A DNA stretch of 64,000 bases from Nostoc sp. UHCC 0926 (GTDB lineage: Bacteria; Cyanobacteriota; Cyanobacteriia; Cyanobacteriales; Nostocaceae). Shown in pieces: positions 44,338 through 53,279 of the stretch. The notes below the pieces were generated by a model. That model did not search any database. It was not told where the DNA came from and saw only the letters and a list, made by a program, of their open reading frames with translations. The stretch covers positions 3,720,001 to 3,784,000 of the forward strand of contig NZ_CP117768.1 in NCBI RefSeq assembly GCF_028623165.1, in the 5' to 3' direction. The position numbers and the translations under genes were made by a program. Positions within the stretch are counted from its first letter, which is position 1. The number at the start of each line of letters is the position of its first letter.

Positions 44338-45501
44338 TTACTTGCCACCGATGGCATTTTTCTCAGCGTAGTTCAAATTTCTCTGATATTCTCTGATTTT
44401 TTGTTGAGCTACTACATAATTTTGGCTAGAAGATGGTACGGTTTTCATAAGTGCGATTGCAGCTTCCCACTGACTTACAACTGTTTTCCACTCATCTGGA
44501 GATTTTGCTGATTGAGTAAGGTTAGCTGCATTAATTGCTTTACTTACTGCTTCTCGAAATGTATCATTTTTAAGTAACACAGTCGGCGATTCTGAAATCA
44601 CTGGTGAGGGTGTAACTAATACAGGCTTTGATAGTATTTGTGTTGGAACTTTAGAGGTAAAGGGAAGTATTTCTACAAATTTTGATGAAAAGTATATTCC
44701 TACAGCAATTGAAAATATCACAAAAATAAGCAGCCAATTCTTATTTAACTTACGATATTTATGTTGACTCTTGATGATTGTAATTTCTTCATTCTTTGAT
44801 AAAATACTTGAGTTCATTTTGTGTAAACCCATTTTACCGCGTAATCTATTAAGTTCTTTATCTGCGTTTAAATCAGTGTTGGATTTACTTGAATCTATTT
44901 CTTTATTGCTAGAATAAGCAGATAGGATTCTGTGTCTTACCAAATATTCAATTTGATAAGTTAGTGCCCCACCAGAAATATAGAACAGCCCAAAGATTAA
45001 CATTATATTATTATTTTGTATTTCTGTATAGTCTTCAATTAATCTGGCGTAGCTAAGATTAAAGAATGTTATAAGTATTGTAGAAAACAAAACTGCTATC
45101 AGTGTAGAAATTACAATTACAAGCCAAGCATACAATCCTTCCCACCAACTCATTATTCCTGGTAATAATCCTTGTGTTCTACCTATTTCGGGCGCCTGAA
45201 TTTCTGGTATAAACCGACCAATGAGTAAGTGTAAGCAGTGATGAGTAAAAGAAATTATAGGAATTGGAGATAGGAGTAACAGTATTGTAAATATAAAAAA
45301 TAATTCCGGACTGTTTACAAAATAGGCGATACGGTAGCCGAACTTTCCAGTATTATTGACTATAAATATAATAACTCTCAAAAATATAGTCAAAATCAAT
45401 GCTTTTAACCAAGAACTAGGATAAGGAAACCATAAAGGCCAGTAAAACTTTTGTAGCTTTTGCTTAGTAACTTCCTGAAGATTTGGCTGTGTCATAACCA
45501 A
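44338..45501 (-). CDS. Polytopic membrane protein with a cyanobacterial C-terminal helical domain
   Basis: The 387-residue protein has about five membrane spans in its first 180 residues (e.g. ALILTIFLRVIIFIV, LFFIFTILLLLSPIPII), a sixth near 265 (WLLIFVIFSIAVGIYFSSKF), a Ser/Pro-rich linker, and a C-terminal helical domain AVSKAINAANLTQSAKSPDE followed by WKTVVSQWEAAIALM, a module attached to many cyanobacterial proteins. Its first residues, MVMTQPN, and the 12 bp upstream are nearly identical to those of the next gene, so the 5' end was copied. No function known. Confidence 0.6.
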   Translation of the reverse strand: MVMTQPNLQEVTKQKLQKFYWPLWFPYPSSWLKALILTIFLRVIIFIVNNTGKFGYRIAYFVNSPELFFIFTILLLLSPIPIISFTHHCLHLLIGRFIPEIQAPEIGRTQGLLPGIMSWWEGLYAWLVIVISTLIAVLFSTILITFFNLSYARLIEDYTEIQNNNIMLIFGLFYISGGALTYQIEYLVRHRILSAYSSNKEIDSSKSNTDLNADKELNRLRGKMGLHKMNSSILSKNEEITIIKSQHKYRKLNKNWLLIFVIFSIAVGIYFSSKFVEILPFTSKVPTQILSKPVLVTPSPVISESPTVLLKNDTFREAVSKAINAANLTQSAKSPDEWKTVVSQWEAAIALMKTVPSSSQNYVVAQQKIREYQRNLNYAEKNAIGGK

Positions 45502-45675
45502 TAAATGTGAAAAACTGATAAATTATCATCTATCTTAGGATTCCCCATCTACAGGCAAAACCAACATTTTTACAATCTTTAGAGCCATATATTTAAAATT
45601 TACTTTGTTATACTTCTTGCAAAAACCCCGGTTTTAGACTCTTTGTCTGTACCTATTTGTGAGAAAAATTAAACG

Positions 45676-46203
45676 CTAACGTTCCTTTGTAATTACAGAG
45701 CTACCATTACTAATACTTACTTTCTGAATAAAAATTTCAGTACAAGATGATAAAATATCACTGCTTATTTGATTAGCAATAAATTCAAAATCTTGGTTTG
45801 TTAATCCTTGGGCAGTATCGCCACTGAAGTTAATACAAATAGTTAAAATTTGAGGATTGCTGGAAGAATTTTCCTTATCTATTGTTTCTGTTTCAGCTTC
45901 TACCATGCCCAAATGAAACTCTTGACTCCAACTTGGAAACTCCTTACCCGTTTGTTGTCCGTAAACTTTCACTCTTTCAATAGATGCAGCCCCTAAACCA
46001 GTTAAACCTTTGCGAATAAATGCAACTAAGGTTTGCCGATTTGGTACTTGGGTAGATTCTAGTATTACCTCTAAGCAAGCATCTTTGAGGGCAACTTTTG
46101 CAGTGATCCCTTTGGGGTATAGATGGCGGTTCATCAGAGATGCGATCGCCTGGGTATCTCCCTGTTTTGCAAGTTTTAGAATATTTGGCTGTGTCATAAC
46201 CAC
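45676..46203 (-). CDS. Cyanobacterial protein of unknown function
   Basis: The 175-residue soluble product has TQAIASLMNRHLYPKGITAK, a VALKDACLEVILESTQVPN, FIRKGLTGLGAASIERVKVY and QEFHLG. That domain occurs at the N-terminus of many cyanobacterial proteins, often TPR or kinase fusions. Here it stands alone, with an extra 60-residue C-terminal part. It lies 175 bp upstream of the membrane protein gene on the same strand, and the two share their 5' ends. I do not know its function. Confidence 0.65.
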   Translation of the reverse strand: MVMTQPNILKLAKQGDTQAIASLMNRHLYPKGITAKVALKDACLEVILESTQVPNRQTLVAFIRKGLTGLGAASIERVKVYGQQTGKEFPSWSQEFHLGMVEAETETIDKENSSSNPQILTICINFSGDTAQGLTNQDFEFIANQISSDILSSCTEIFIQKVSISNGSSVITKER

Positions 46204-46441
46204 TAAAAGAGAAAACTCTAGGAAAATAAACTTATACTCTCAGGATTCCCTCTTGACAGCCTTAAGTAACATTATGATGCAAAATATCAGCTAAATTGGG
46301 CTAAAATATCTAGTATAAAGATGGTCTTTCACAGACTTTTGCAATAAAGATATTTTCCCTGTATCAACATCAAAAACTATTGTTTTTATACTTACCAAAT
46401 TAACAGGATTAATATTAATCAGTTTAATTCCACTTTTCAAT

Positions 46442-47107
46442 ATGAAAATTTATCAAGATCATGCTTGGCCCTCAACGCTGGAAGAAGCCATAGTTATCCA
46501 AGAAAAGCTGCGCGATCAAGTAATTACTGAGGATCAATTGCAAGAAACTATCCAGTACGTTGCTGGAGTGGATATGGGTTTTGAAGCTGATGGAACAATT
46601 AGCCGGGCAGCTGTCGCAGTCCTGAGTTTTCCTGATTTGCAAGTAATCGAGACAAGCCTAGCACACCGGCCTACGAGCTTTCCTTATATTCCTGGGTTCC
46701 TCTCATTTCGGGAAATTCCAGCCGTTCTTGATGCCCTGGAAAAGATTAAAACAACACCAGATATGATCCTGTGTGATGGTCAGGGAATTGCTCATCCCCG
46801 CAGATTAGGTATAGCTAGCCATCTAGGGTTACTTATAGATATGCCAACAATTGGTGTAGCTAAGTCGTTGTTGGTAGGCAAGTATGAGGAATTGGCCCAA
46901 ACAAAAGGCAGCAGGCAACCACTGATATATAAGGGTGAAACGATTGGGGCAGTTTTGCGATCGCGCACTGGAGTAAAACCTCTGTACATCTCCAGTGGTC
47001 ATCGAATTAGTTTACCTACGGCAATTGAGTATGTATTACGCTGCACGCCCAAATATCGGCTACCGGAAACTACACGCATTGCTGATAAATTAGCGTCGGC
47101 GAAATAA
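46442..47107 (+). CDS. nfi: Endonuclease V (deoxyinosine-specific)
   Basis: This repair nuclease cuts DNA one base 3' of deoxyinosine and other deaminated bases. The 221-residue protein has YVAGVDMGF with the first catalytic Asp near 43, an RPTSFPYIPGFLSFREIPAV substrate segment, LCDGQGIAHPRRLGIASHLG with the second Asp and His, and the conserved TGVKPLYISSGHRISLPTAI. Length is normal for the bacterial family. It is flanked by genes of unrelated function. Confidence 0.95.
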   Translation: MKIYQDHAWPSTLEEAIVIQEKLRDQVITEDQLQETIQYVAGVDMGFEADGTISRAAVAVLSFPDLQVIETSLAHRPTSFPYIPGFLSFREIPAVLDALEKIKTTPDMILCDGQGIAHPRRLGIASHLGLLIDMPTIGVAKSLLVGKYEELAQTKGSRQPLIYKGETIGAVLRSRTGVKPLYISSGHRISLPTAIEYVLRCTPKYRLPETTRIADKLASAK

Positions 47108-47214
47108 AGCTTGTTGAAGTTTTTTCTAAATACTTGCTTGCGCCGACTCAATCGTGTTAGGAATCGCACAGAAAGAAGTTGAAGTAGCTAAATACGAGTT
47201 ACGAAATTAGAACA

Positions 47215-47763
47215 ATGAACGCACTGACTTTACAGTGGCACGATGCAGGTGAAGATAAAACTCAGAACATTTACGAACAACAGTCAAGTCAAAATCCTGG
47301 CACTGTCCGCATCGGTCGCGACCCACTCCGGTGCGATATTGTTCTGAGTCACCCTACTGTCTCTGGTCTGCACGTTGAAATCTTTTTTCATCACCAGCAA
47401 CGGGGCTTTTATATCAGGAATTTGCGATCGCAAAATCCCCCCATTGTCGATGGACGGCAATTAGTCCAAGGTGAAATGCCTTTAACTGAGGGCACTAGTA
47501 TCTCTTTGGGACAAATAAAACTCAACGTTACTAGCATTTCCACGGGCAGCATTCCAGCAACAATTTTGCTCTCACCCCATCCACCAGTACACGGACATCA
47601 CCACTATCCAGCCACACCCCCCGCACCACTGCCAGGAGTTTACGGCTTAGAATGCCCCAAATGTCATAAAGTTTCCCCAGGAGAGAATTTACAAATTGGC
47701 TGTCATTGGTGTGGGACATCTTTGGCTGCGGCTGTGAGTGTGTTAGTAGCACCGGGTAGTTGA
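47215..47763 (+). CDS. FHA domain protein with a C-terminal zinc ribbon
   Basis: The 182-residue protein has an FHA phosphothreonine-binding domain (about 20-105): VRIGRDPLRCDIVLSHPTVS, GLHVEIFF and LRSQNPPIVDGRQL match the Gly-Arg, Ser-x-x-His and Asn-Gly (here less strict) features. A Pro/His-rich linker follows, then a zinc ribbon made by CPKCHKVSPG and GCHWCG. The next gene, 42 bp downstream, also begins with an FHA domain, so the two are probably an operon in a Ser/Thr phosphorylation pathway. Confidence 0.85.
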   Translation: MNALTLQWHDAGEDKTQNIYEQQSSQNPGTVRIGRDPLRCDIVLSHPTVSGLHVEIFFHHQQRGFYIRNLRSQNPPIVDGRQLVQGEMPLTEGTSISLGQIKLNVTSISTGSIPATILLSPHPPVHGHHHYPATPPAPLPGVYGLECPKCHKVSPGENLQIGCHWCGTSLAAAVSVLVAPGS

Positions 47764-47804
47764 GAAGGAGGGCAGAGTGGCAGGGGAGTAGGGGGGAATA
47801 ACTA

Positions 47805-49763
47805 ATGACAAATGACTTACAAATTAAATTGAGTTGGGAAGATCCGGCGACGGGAGAACGGCGAGAACCAATGTTGAGTATGCCGATCGCTTTTGGTCGA
47901 GAATTTGCTCGTTTACCTGCTGAACTCAGGGGAGGGCGGGTTTCTAGGATGCTGCTTAACAGTAACGAAGTTTCTCGCTATCATGCCCTAATTGACTGGG
48001 AACAAGACCATTTGGTGGTGATTGACCAAGGTAGCGTTAACGGTGTGTATGTCAACGGTCAACCACAAACCCGCAGTGTCTTGGTTAATGGCGATACGTT
48101 GCAAATTGGCCCCTATGCGATCATGGTGACATTTGCTGCTAGCGCCTCTGCACCAGATACCACCCCCCCTTCAACGATTCACTTCAATGCAAAGACCAAT
48201 CTCCCAGACCCCAGTTTGCCTGTAGTTCAGCCGCTAAGTCCCTTGGCAAGTAATTTCCCGCCATTAGCGTTTCAGGCAGAAAAAGTCGCTGTGCAAGCAC
48301 TTCATGCTACGGGTTTACCAGTAGATGAATCTGATTATCTAGCGATCGGGGCGGGACTGGGTAGCTTTTTTTGGGCTAATTTGTTGCGAATTAGTGGTGT
48401 GCGTGCTGACAAAATTGTAGCTTTAGGATTAGAGGGGCAGCCCTATGCTCGTTACAAGCGCCTGTGTTTGAATTCGCAAATTCCCTTACATGAAAGACTG
48501 CGATCTAATTCTGACTCTTGTCCTGATAATATTTGGGGCTGGCCTAGTTATGCCTTGCGTGAGGCTTGGCACGATTTCACCAAAGGAGAGATGAAGTCAG
48601 CATTCAAGTATTTGTGGCAAGTCTTTGCTGAACCAACATTTGCAGAAACTTATACTCCGCGTGCGGGTAATGTCTTTGATTCCATAGATAGGGAGGCGAA
48701 GCGGATTGGCTGGAATCAAATTTATCGCTATGGGCGAGTTAGGGTAATTCGCAAAACTGATGATGGCAGGTATTGCGTAGCCTATTCTCGTGGGCCAGGA
48801 AATTATGCTTTTTTAGTTACTCGTTATTTACATTTAGCTACTGGGTATCCAGCAATTCAGTTTCTCCCAGATTTGCAAACTTATAGGGAAAAATATCAAG
48901 ACTTTAAATCTGTCGTCAATGCTTATGAAGCCCATGATCATGTTTATGAGCAACTAGAGCAACGAGGTGGTACAGTATTGATTCGTGGACGGGGAATTGT
49001 GGCTTCGCGGATTATTCAACGGATTTATGAAGCCAGAAAGCGAAATCAGAATATTGCAGTTTTGCATTTAATGCGATCGCCTAAACCCCAAGGCAACAAA
49101 TTTCAAAATACCCAGCGCCTAGTCAAAAATCATTACGAATTTCAACCCTTTAACTGGCCGAAAGCTTGTTGGGGCGGCGAACTCCGGGCAATGTTAGAAA
49201 AAGCCACCCCTGATGAACGCAAGCGTTTACTAGCAGACTGGGGTGGAACTACCACCGCCGACCGCCACGACTGGCAACAAATTACTGCCCAAGGGATCAG
49301 CGAAGGTTGGTATCAAATTACCTTCGGAGAGGTTTTGGATGTAGAACGAGATGCCCAAAATCGGACTATTACCCGTATCCGAGAGCAAAGCTTTGGGGAA
49401 ATGAAATTGCTAGCTGACTTTATTGTTGATGCTACTGGACTGGATGCCAAAGTAGATGCCAATCCTCTAATAGCAGATTTGGTGAAACATTACAACCTCC
49501 CAGTGAATCACCTGGGGCGATTGGCTGTAGCGAACAATTTTGAATTAGTAGAAATGCGTAGTGATAAAGGTCAAATGTATGCTGCTGGGGCTATAACTCT
49601 AGGTGGCCCTTATGCAGCAGTTGATAGTTTTTTGGGCTTGCAATATGCCGCATTAGTCGCCGTTGATGGACTCGCCGCTGGACGTGCGCCTGGAGTTCAA
49701 AAGTTGAATGTTGTAAGTTCCTTTGGGCAGTGGTTGAAGTGGGTGTTAAATCAGTCACCTTAG
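47805..49763 (+). CDS. FHA domain fused to an FAD/NAD-dependent oxidoreductase-like domain
   Basis: The 652-residue protein starts with an FHA domain (about 20-110: AFGREFARL, SNEVSRYHALIDW, DQGSVNGVYVNGQ). After a Pro/Ser linker comes a Rossmann-type domain beginning near 178: YLAIGAGLGSFFWANLLRIS, a GxGxxG-like site. Later parts resemble flavin-dependent oxidoreductases, with IVDATGLDAKVDANP and a GGPYAAVDSFLGLQYAALVA end. It joins phosphothreonine recognition to a probable redox or nucleotide-dependent enzyme. The FHA/zinc-ribbon gene precedes it by 42 bp. Confidence 0.8.
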   Translation: MTNDLQIKLSWEDPATGERREPMLSMPIAFGREFARLPAELRGGRVSRMLLNSNEVSRYHALIDWEQDHLVVIDQGSVNGVYVNGQPQTRSVLVNGDTLQIGPYAIMVTFAASASAPDTTPPSTIHFNAKTNLPDPSLPVVQPLSPLASNFPPLAFQAEKVAVQALHATGLPVDESDYLAIGAGLGSFFWANLLRISGVRADKIVALGLEGQPYARYKRLCLNSQIPLHERLRSNSDSCPDNIWGWPSYALREAWHDFTKGEMKSAFKYLWQVFAEPTFAETYTPRAGNVFDSIDREAKRIGWNQIYRYGRVRVIRKTDDGRYCVAYSRGPGNYAFLVTRYLHLATGYPAIQFLPDLQTYREKYQDFKSVVNAYEAHDHVYEQLEQRGGTVLIRGRGIVASRIIQRIYEARKRNQNIAVLHLMRSPKPQGNKFQNTQRLVKNHYEFQPFNWPKACWGGELRAMLEKATPDERKRLLADWGGTTTADRHDWQQITAQGISEGWYQITFGEVLDVERDAQNRTITRIREQSFGEMKLLADFIVDATGLDAKVDANPLIADLVKHYNLPVNHLGRLAVANNFELVEMRSDKGQMYAAGAITLGGPYAAVDSFLGLQYAALVAVDGLAAGRAPGVQKLNVVSSFGQWLKWVLNQSP

Positions 49764-49833
49764 TATTAGGAGGCAGAAGGCAGAAGGAATAAAGTATTTA
49801 CCTGGCTATTTCGAGTACCAAATTCCAAATTTA

Positions 49834-50106
49834 AGGTTCAAAGGCTCAACATTCGAGTAAAAAGGCTCAACGTTCGAGTAAAAAGGTGCAACGTTCGAGT
49901 AAAAAGACTCAACGTTCGAGTAAAAAGGTGCAACGTTCAGGCTCAAAGGCTCAACGTCGAGGTTAAAAAGCTCAATGTTGAGGTTCAAAGGCTCAACGTC
50001 GAGGTTCAGAGGCTCAACGTTGAGGTTCAGAGGTTCAACGTTGAGGTTCAGAAGCTCAACGTTCAGGTTCAGAGGTTCAACGTTGAGGTTCAAAAGCTCA
50101 AAGTCT
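49834..50106. repeat. Tandem array B: thirteen 21-bp units
   Basis: Units fall in two types: GAGTAAAAAGGCTCAACGTT plus C on the left (units 2-5), and AGGTTCAGAGGCTCAACGTT plus G on the right (units 6-13). All have exactly 21 bp. Translations on both strands are open only because of the period. Confidence 0.95.
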
Positions 50107-50585
50107 CAAGTAACGGGCGATACCTTCAGCCTGCCTGCGATTCAAATCGCAGGCTAACAGCATAAGTTAGTTAAAACTGACTCAAATTAACTAAAATTAA
50201 GTCCGTTTGAACGGACTTAAGCTATTAGTCTCGGAATTGATTCCGAAGCGGGATAGCAACGAAGCGAAGAATTTGCCTTTGCCAGTACCCTTACTTAGTT
50301 TTTTCGCTTGTTGGGCGTACTAAAGTTTTAACTAAAGCTGTAATCGCCACAATCACAGAGGCAATTCCCCCAACAATTGGATTTTGATTTTGGAATAGTT
50401 TGTGGAATAAGTTTTACAGAAACTTTATCGTTATATATATTAAGTAAAAACCTATATTGGGAAGCATAATATATAACCTTATCAAGGTTGGGTTCCATGA
50501 GAGCTAATTCCACTGGATTGCGAATCAAAAATACTCTTTTGCCAGGATAGCTCGGAACTAATTCGCCAACTATCAAACAGAATTT
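50107..50585. repeat. Two strong hairpins and an AT-rich promoter region
   Basis: GCCTGCGATTCAAATCGCAG with GC (50133-50154) and a 24-bp palindrome with centre GTCCGTTTGAACGGAC (50197-50220) follow array B. From about 50300 to 50585 no gene is convincing; a 90-codon minus-strand frame there is probably spurious. Confidence 0.6.
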
Positions 50586-52298
50586 ATGAAACTCGATCAC
50601 AAGCTCTACCTGTATTCATTTTTAGCTCATTTCGGATGGCTCAAGAAAAGTTACACCGCTAAAATCATGTTGGTGGCATTTTTGGGCACTCATGTACCAC
50701 TTCTGACCTTACTCTTGAGTTTCGTCATCTCAAACTCCTATTCCTTGGAGATGGCGGTGCGAGTTATGATCATTGCTCTGTTGGCTACGTTAGCGGGTAC
50801 GGCCGCCACCCTCTACGCCCTACACTACCTCCTCAAACCGGTCATTTTGACATCTGCTGCATTGCAAAACTACCTCAATACCAAAACACTACCTGAACTG
50901 CCTACAGAATTTGTTGATGAAGCGGGTACCTTGATGGCGGATACCTCACAAACTCTTCACAAATTAGATGAGTTAATTCACTACATCACTAATTATGATG
51001 ATCTAACTGGATTGCCCAATCGTGATTTATTCCGCGATCGCCTCTATCAAACTCTATCCCAACCTGAAAACAAACAGCGCCTTGTAGCTGTCTTTTTCCT
51101 GGCCATTGATGATTTCACTGATATTAGTCATGGGTTGGAGCATGAGACAACAAATTTGTTGTTAAGAGCAGTTGCTCATAGGTTATCAACCTGCATGACG
51201 CAAACAGATATTCTTGCCCATTTAAGTGGAGATGAATTTGCCCTTGCCCGCATTAACATTCATTCTTTTGAAAATGTGATTAAGTTATCTCAGGTGCTGT
51301 TGAGTACTCTGAGCAAACCCTTTTTTCTAGAGGGTAACTCGATTCATCTCACCGCTAGCATTGGTATCACAATTAATGACTTAAATGATCCTAATAGTGT
51401 AGATAAACTCTTGCAACAGGCTCACATAGCACTCTACCAAGCGAAGCAGCAAGGGCGTAGCCAATACCAATTCTATTCGCCAGAAATTAATGCTCAGTTG
51501 CAGGAGCGATTGACTTTAGAAAATGAATTACATGGAGCGCTTGGGCGCAACGAAATGCTGGTTTATTATCAACCTCTAATTGATTTACACAGCGGACAAG
51601 TTACAGGTATGGAAGCGTTAGTTCGCTGGCAGCATCCTACCTTCGGTTTGGTTTCTCCAGTAAAGTTTATTCCCATTGCAGAAGCCAATGGTTTGATCGT
51701 ACCAATTGGTGAATGGGTCTTGCGAACTGCTTGCGCCCAAAACCGGGCTTGGCAGCTTGCTGGATTTACCCCAATTCGGATATCTGTGAATCTGTCAGCT
51801 CGACAGTTTGAACAAGCAAATCTAGTTGAGGTCGTCAGCCAGATTCTTGAGGAGACTGGACTCCAAGCATCTTACCTGGAACTGGAAGTGACAGAAAGCT
51901 TCTTGATGGGTGACATTGAGCGATCTGTTAAAACTTTAAAACAATTACGAGAACTGGGTATATGGTTGGCTCTAGACGACTTTGGCACCGGTTATTCCTC
52001 GCTGAACTACTTGAAGCGCTTTCCTGTGAACATGCTCAAGATTGATCAGTCATTTGTGCAGGATGTCATATCTAATCCTGATAGCGCCGCCGTCACCGAT
52101 GCGATCATTGCCCTAGCAAAGAGCCTCCGGTTGAAGATCACGGCAGAGGGTGTGGAAACCCAAGAACAGCTTGAATACCTGCAAATGCGAGGATGTGATG
52201 AAGGTCAGGGTTTCTACTTTAGTCGTCCTGTTCCTGCTGATATAATTGCTGCAATGTTGCACAAAAGTTCTCAGCAGATGGAGACAATTGCAGCATAG
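50586..52298 (+). CDS. Membrane GGDEF-EAL protein
   Basis: The 570-residue protein has two N-terminal membrane spans (IMLVAFLGTHVPLLTLLLSF and VMIIALLATLAGTAATLYAL), a HAMP-like helix, a GGDEF domain (about 135-300) and an EAL domain (about 310-560). The cyclase signature is LSGDEFALAR (SGDEF rather than GGDEF). The EAL domain has MEALVRWQHP, the metal-binding ESFLMGD region, LALDDFGTGYSSL and KIDQSF, so c-di-GMP hydrolysis is the more likely activity. It stands alone. Confidence 0.92.
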   Translation: MKLDHKLYLYSFLAHFGWLKKSYTAKIMLVAFLGTHVPLLTLLLSFVISNSYSLEMAVRVMIIALLATLAGTAATLYALHYLLKPVILTSAALQNYLNTKTLPELPTEFVDEAGTLMADTSQTLHKLDELIHYITNYDDLTGLPNRDLFRDRLYQTLSQPENKQRLVAVFFLAIDDFTDISHGLEHETTNLLLRAVAHRLSTCMTQTDILAHLSGDEFALARINIHSFENVIKLSQVLLSTLSKPFFLEGNSIHLTASIGITINDLNDPNSVDKLLQQAHIALYQAKQQGRSQYQFYSPEINAQLQERLTLENELHGALGRNEMLVYYQPLIDLHSGQVTGMEALVRWQHPTFGLVSPVKFIPIAEANGLIVPIGEWVLRTACAQNRAWQLAGFTPIRISVNLSARQFEQANLVEVVSQILEETGLQASYLELEVTESFLMGDIERSVKTLKQLRELGIWLALDDFGTGYSSLNYLKRFPVNMLKIDQSFVQDVISNPDSAAVTDAIIALAKSLRLKITAEGVETQEQLEYLQMRGCDEGQGFYFSRPVPADIIAAMLHKSSQQMETIAA

Positions 52299-52529
52299 GT
52301 GAATGCCTAAGGCATTACAACGTGTTCCATTTTGCACCGATCTCGGCGGCCACCCGAATACTTGGATAACGCTACGCACCTAGATTGAGATTCTTTTTGT
52401 GTGGAGGCCCCGCTACCACACAAAAAATTGTCCGGGTTTAGCCGCATTAGAAATCCATTGGCAAATTCGCAGTCGTAAAAGGCGAGGCTAATCCTCTAGG
52501 AACTGCGATCGCTCATTGTCTGCGAAATT

Positions 52530-52758
52530 CTTGATCTTCATACGACTGCCAGTATGTATCCGGCAATTTCTACGGAGGATTTGTTAAATATTCCGATCGC
52601 GCTACCGAAAGAATCTACTCGCCAGAAAATCACACAAAAGGTCAGAGCATCTCACAAAGCGCGGGAGCAATCCAAATAACTGCTAGAAATTGCTAAAACA
52701 GGAGTAGAACAAGCGATCGCAACAGCTTGGATAAACCAACAACTTGAAACCTTGGGCA
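52530..52758 (+). pseudogene. Remnant of a type I restriction specificity subunit (HsdS)
   Basis: One frame reads ASMYPAISTEDLLNIPIALP, ESTRQKITQKVRASHKAREQ, a stop (about 52676-52678), then LLEIAKTGVEQAIATAW. The YPAISTEDLLNIPIALP block ending in a coiled coil is typical for the distal part of HsdS. Only about 70 residues remain; the 96-bp MITE cuts off the end at 52759. Confidence 0.6.
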
Positions 52759-52854
52759 TTACAGCTATTTTCAGGTAAATAGACCACGCGGTAAGGGCGC
52801 AAGGCCTTGCGCCCCTACGACAGATGTGGTTCAAATACTTGAATTCTGCTGTAA
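52759..52854 (+). mobile_element. 96-bp MITE, copy 1
   Basis: It begins TTACAGCTATTTTCAGGTA and ends ACTTGAATTCTGCTGTAA; the outer 7 bp are a perfect inverted repeat and the arms continue imperfectly. The centre is a palindrome around GGGCGCAAGGCCTTGCGCCC. The TA in both ends may be the duplicated target of an IS630/Tc1-type transposase. Confidence 0.85.
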
Positions 52855-52888
52855 TCTAACCACGCCCACTTAACATACTGGAGTAGCA

Positions 52889-53128
52889 ATGAAAGCACTT
52901 AAAGTTATGGCAACGATCAATGAGGAGGGACAACTAACCTTAGATCATCTTTTCACAACAGATAAAAATAGCCGTGTAGAAGTCATTGTTCTAATCCCAG
53001 ATGAGGAAGCCCCGGATGAGACATCTCAGGCATAAGTCTTAGCAGATTTCCGGCAAGCTTGGCACGAAGCCATGACTGAGCAAACAATTCCTGTTGCTCA
53101 ACTTTGGGAAGGTCTTGAAGATGACTAA
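52889..53128 (+). pseudogene. Antitoxin gene interrupted by a single stop codon
   Basis: The first part encodes MKALKVMATINEEGQLTLDH and SRVEVIVLIPDEE, a cyanobacterial type II antitoxin. A TAA at 53033-53035 is followed in the same frame by VLADFRQAWHEAMTEQTIPV and AQLWEGLEDD, the family's C-terminus that contacts the toxin. One base change would restore a 79-residue protein. No toxin gene follows. Confidence 0.7.
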
Positions 53129-53279
53129 TCAGCGCAGAATATGAGCAACAGACAATCAACGATGAAGAGGATATTTAAACAATTGAGTTTTAACCACTTG
53201 ACAAAATTCTTATTTTCTTAACTTGACATCAATGGCAGGATGCCCACCCCATAAGAATCATCTTTTGATTCAGCAATAT

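Noticed and set aside
49834-50106. Arrays A-C as CRISPR
   Set aside because: Units are contiguous 21-mers without unique spacers, and no cas genes are near.
49806-50157. Repeat-containing ORFs over array B
   Set aside because: Same reason: artefacts of 21-bp periodicity on both strands.
50328-50600. 90-codon minus-strand ORF before the GGDEF-EAL gene
   Set aside because: No recognisable family; it overlaps the start of the real gene and lies in its promoter region.
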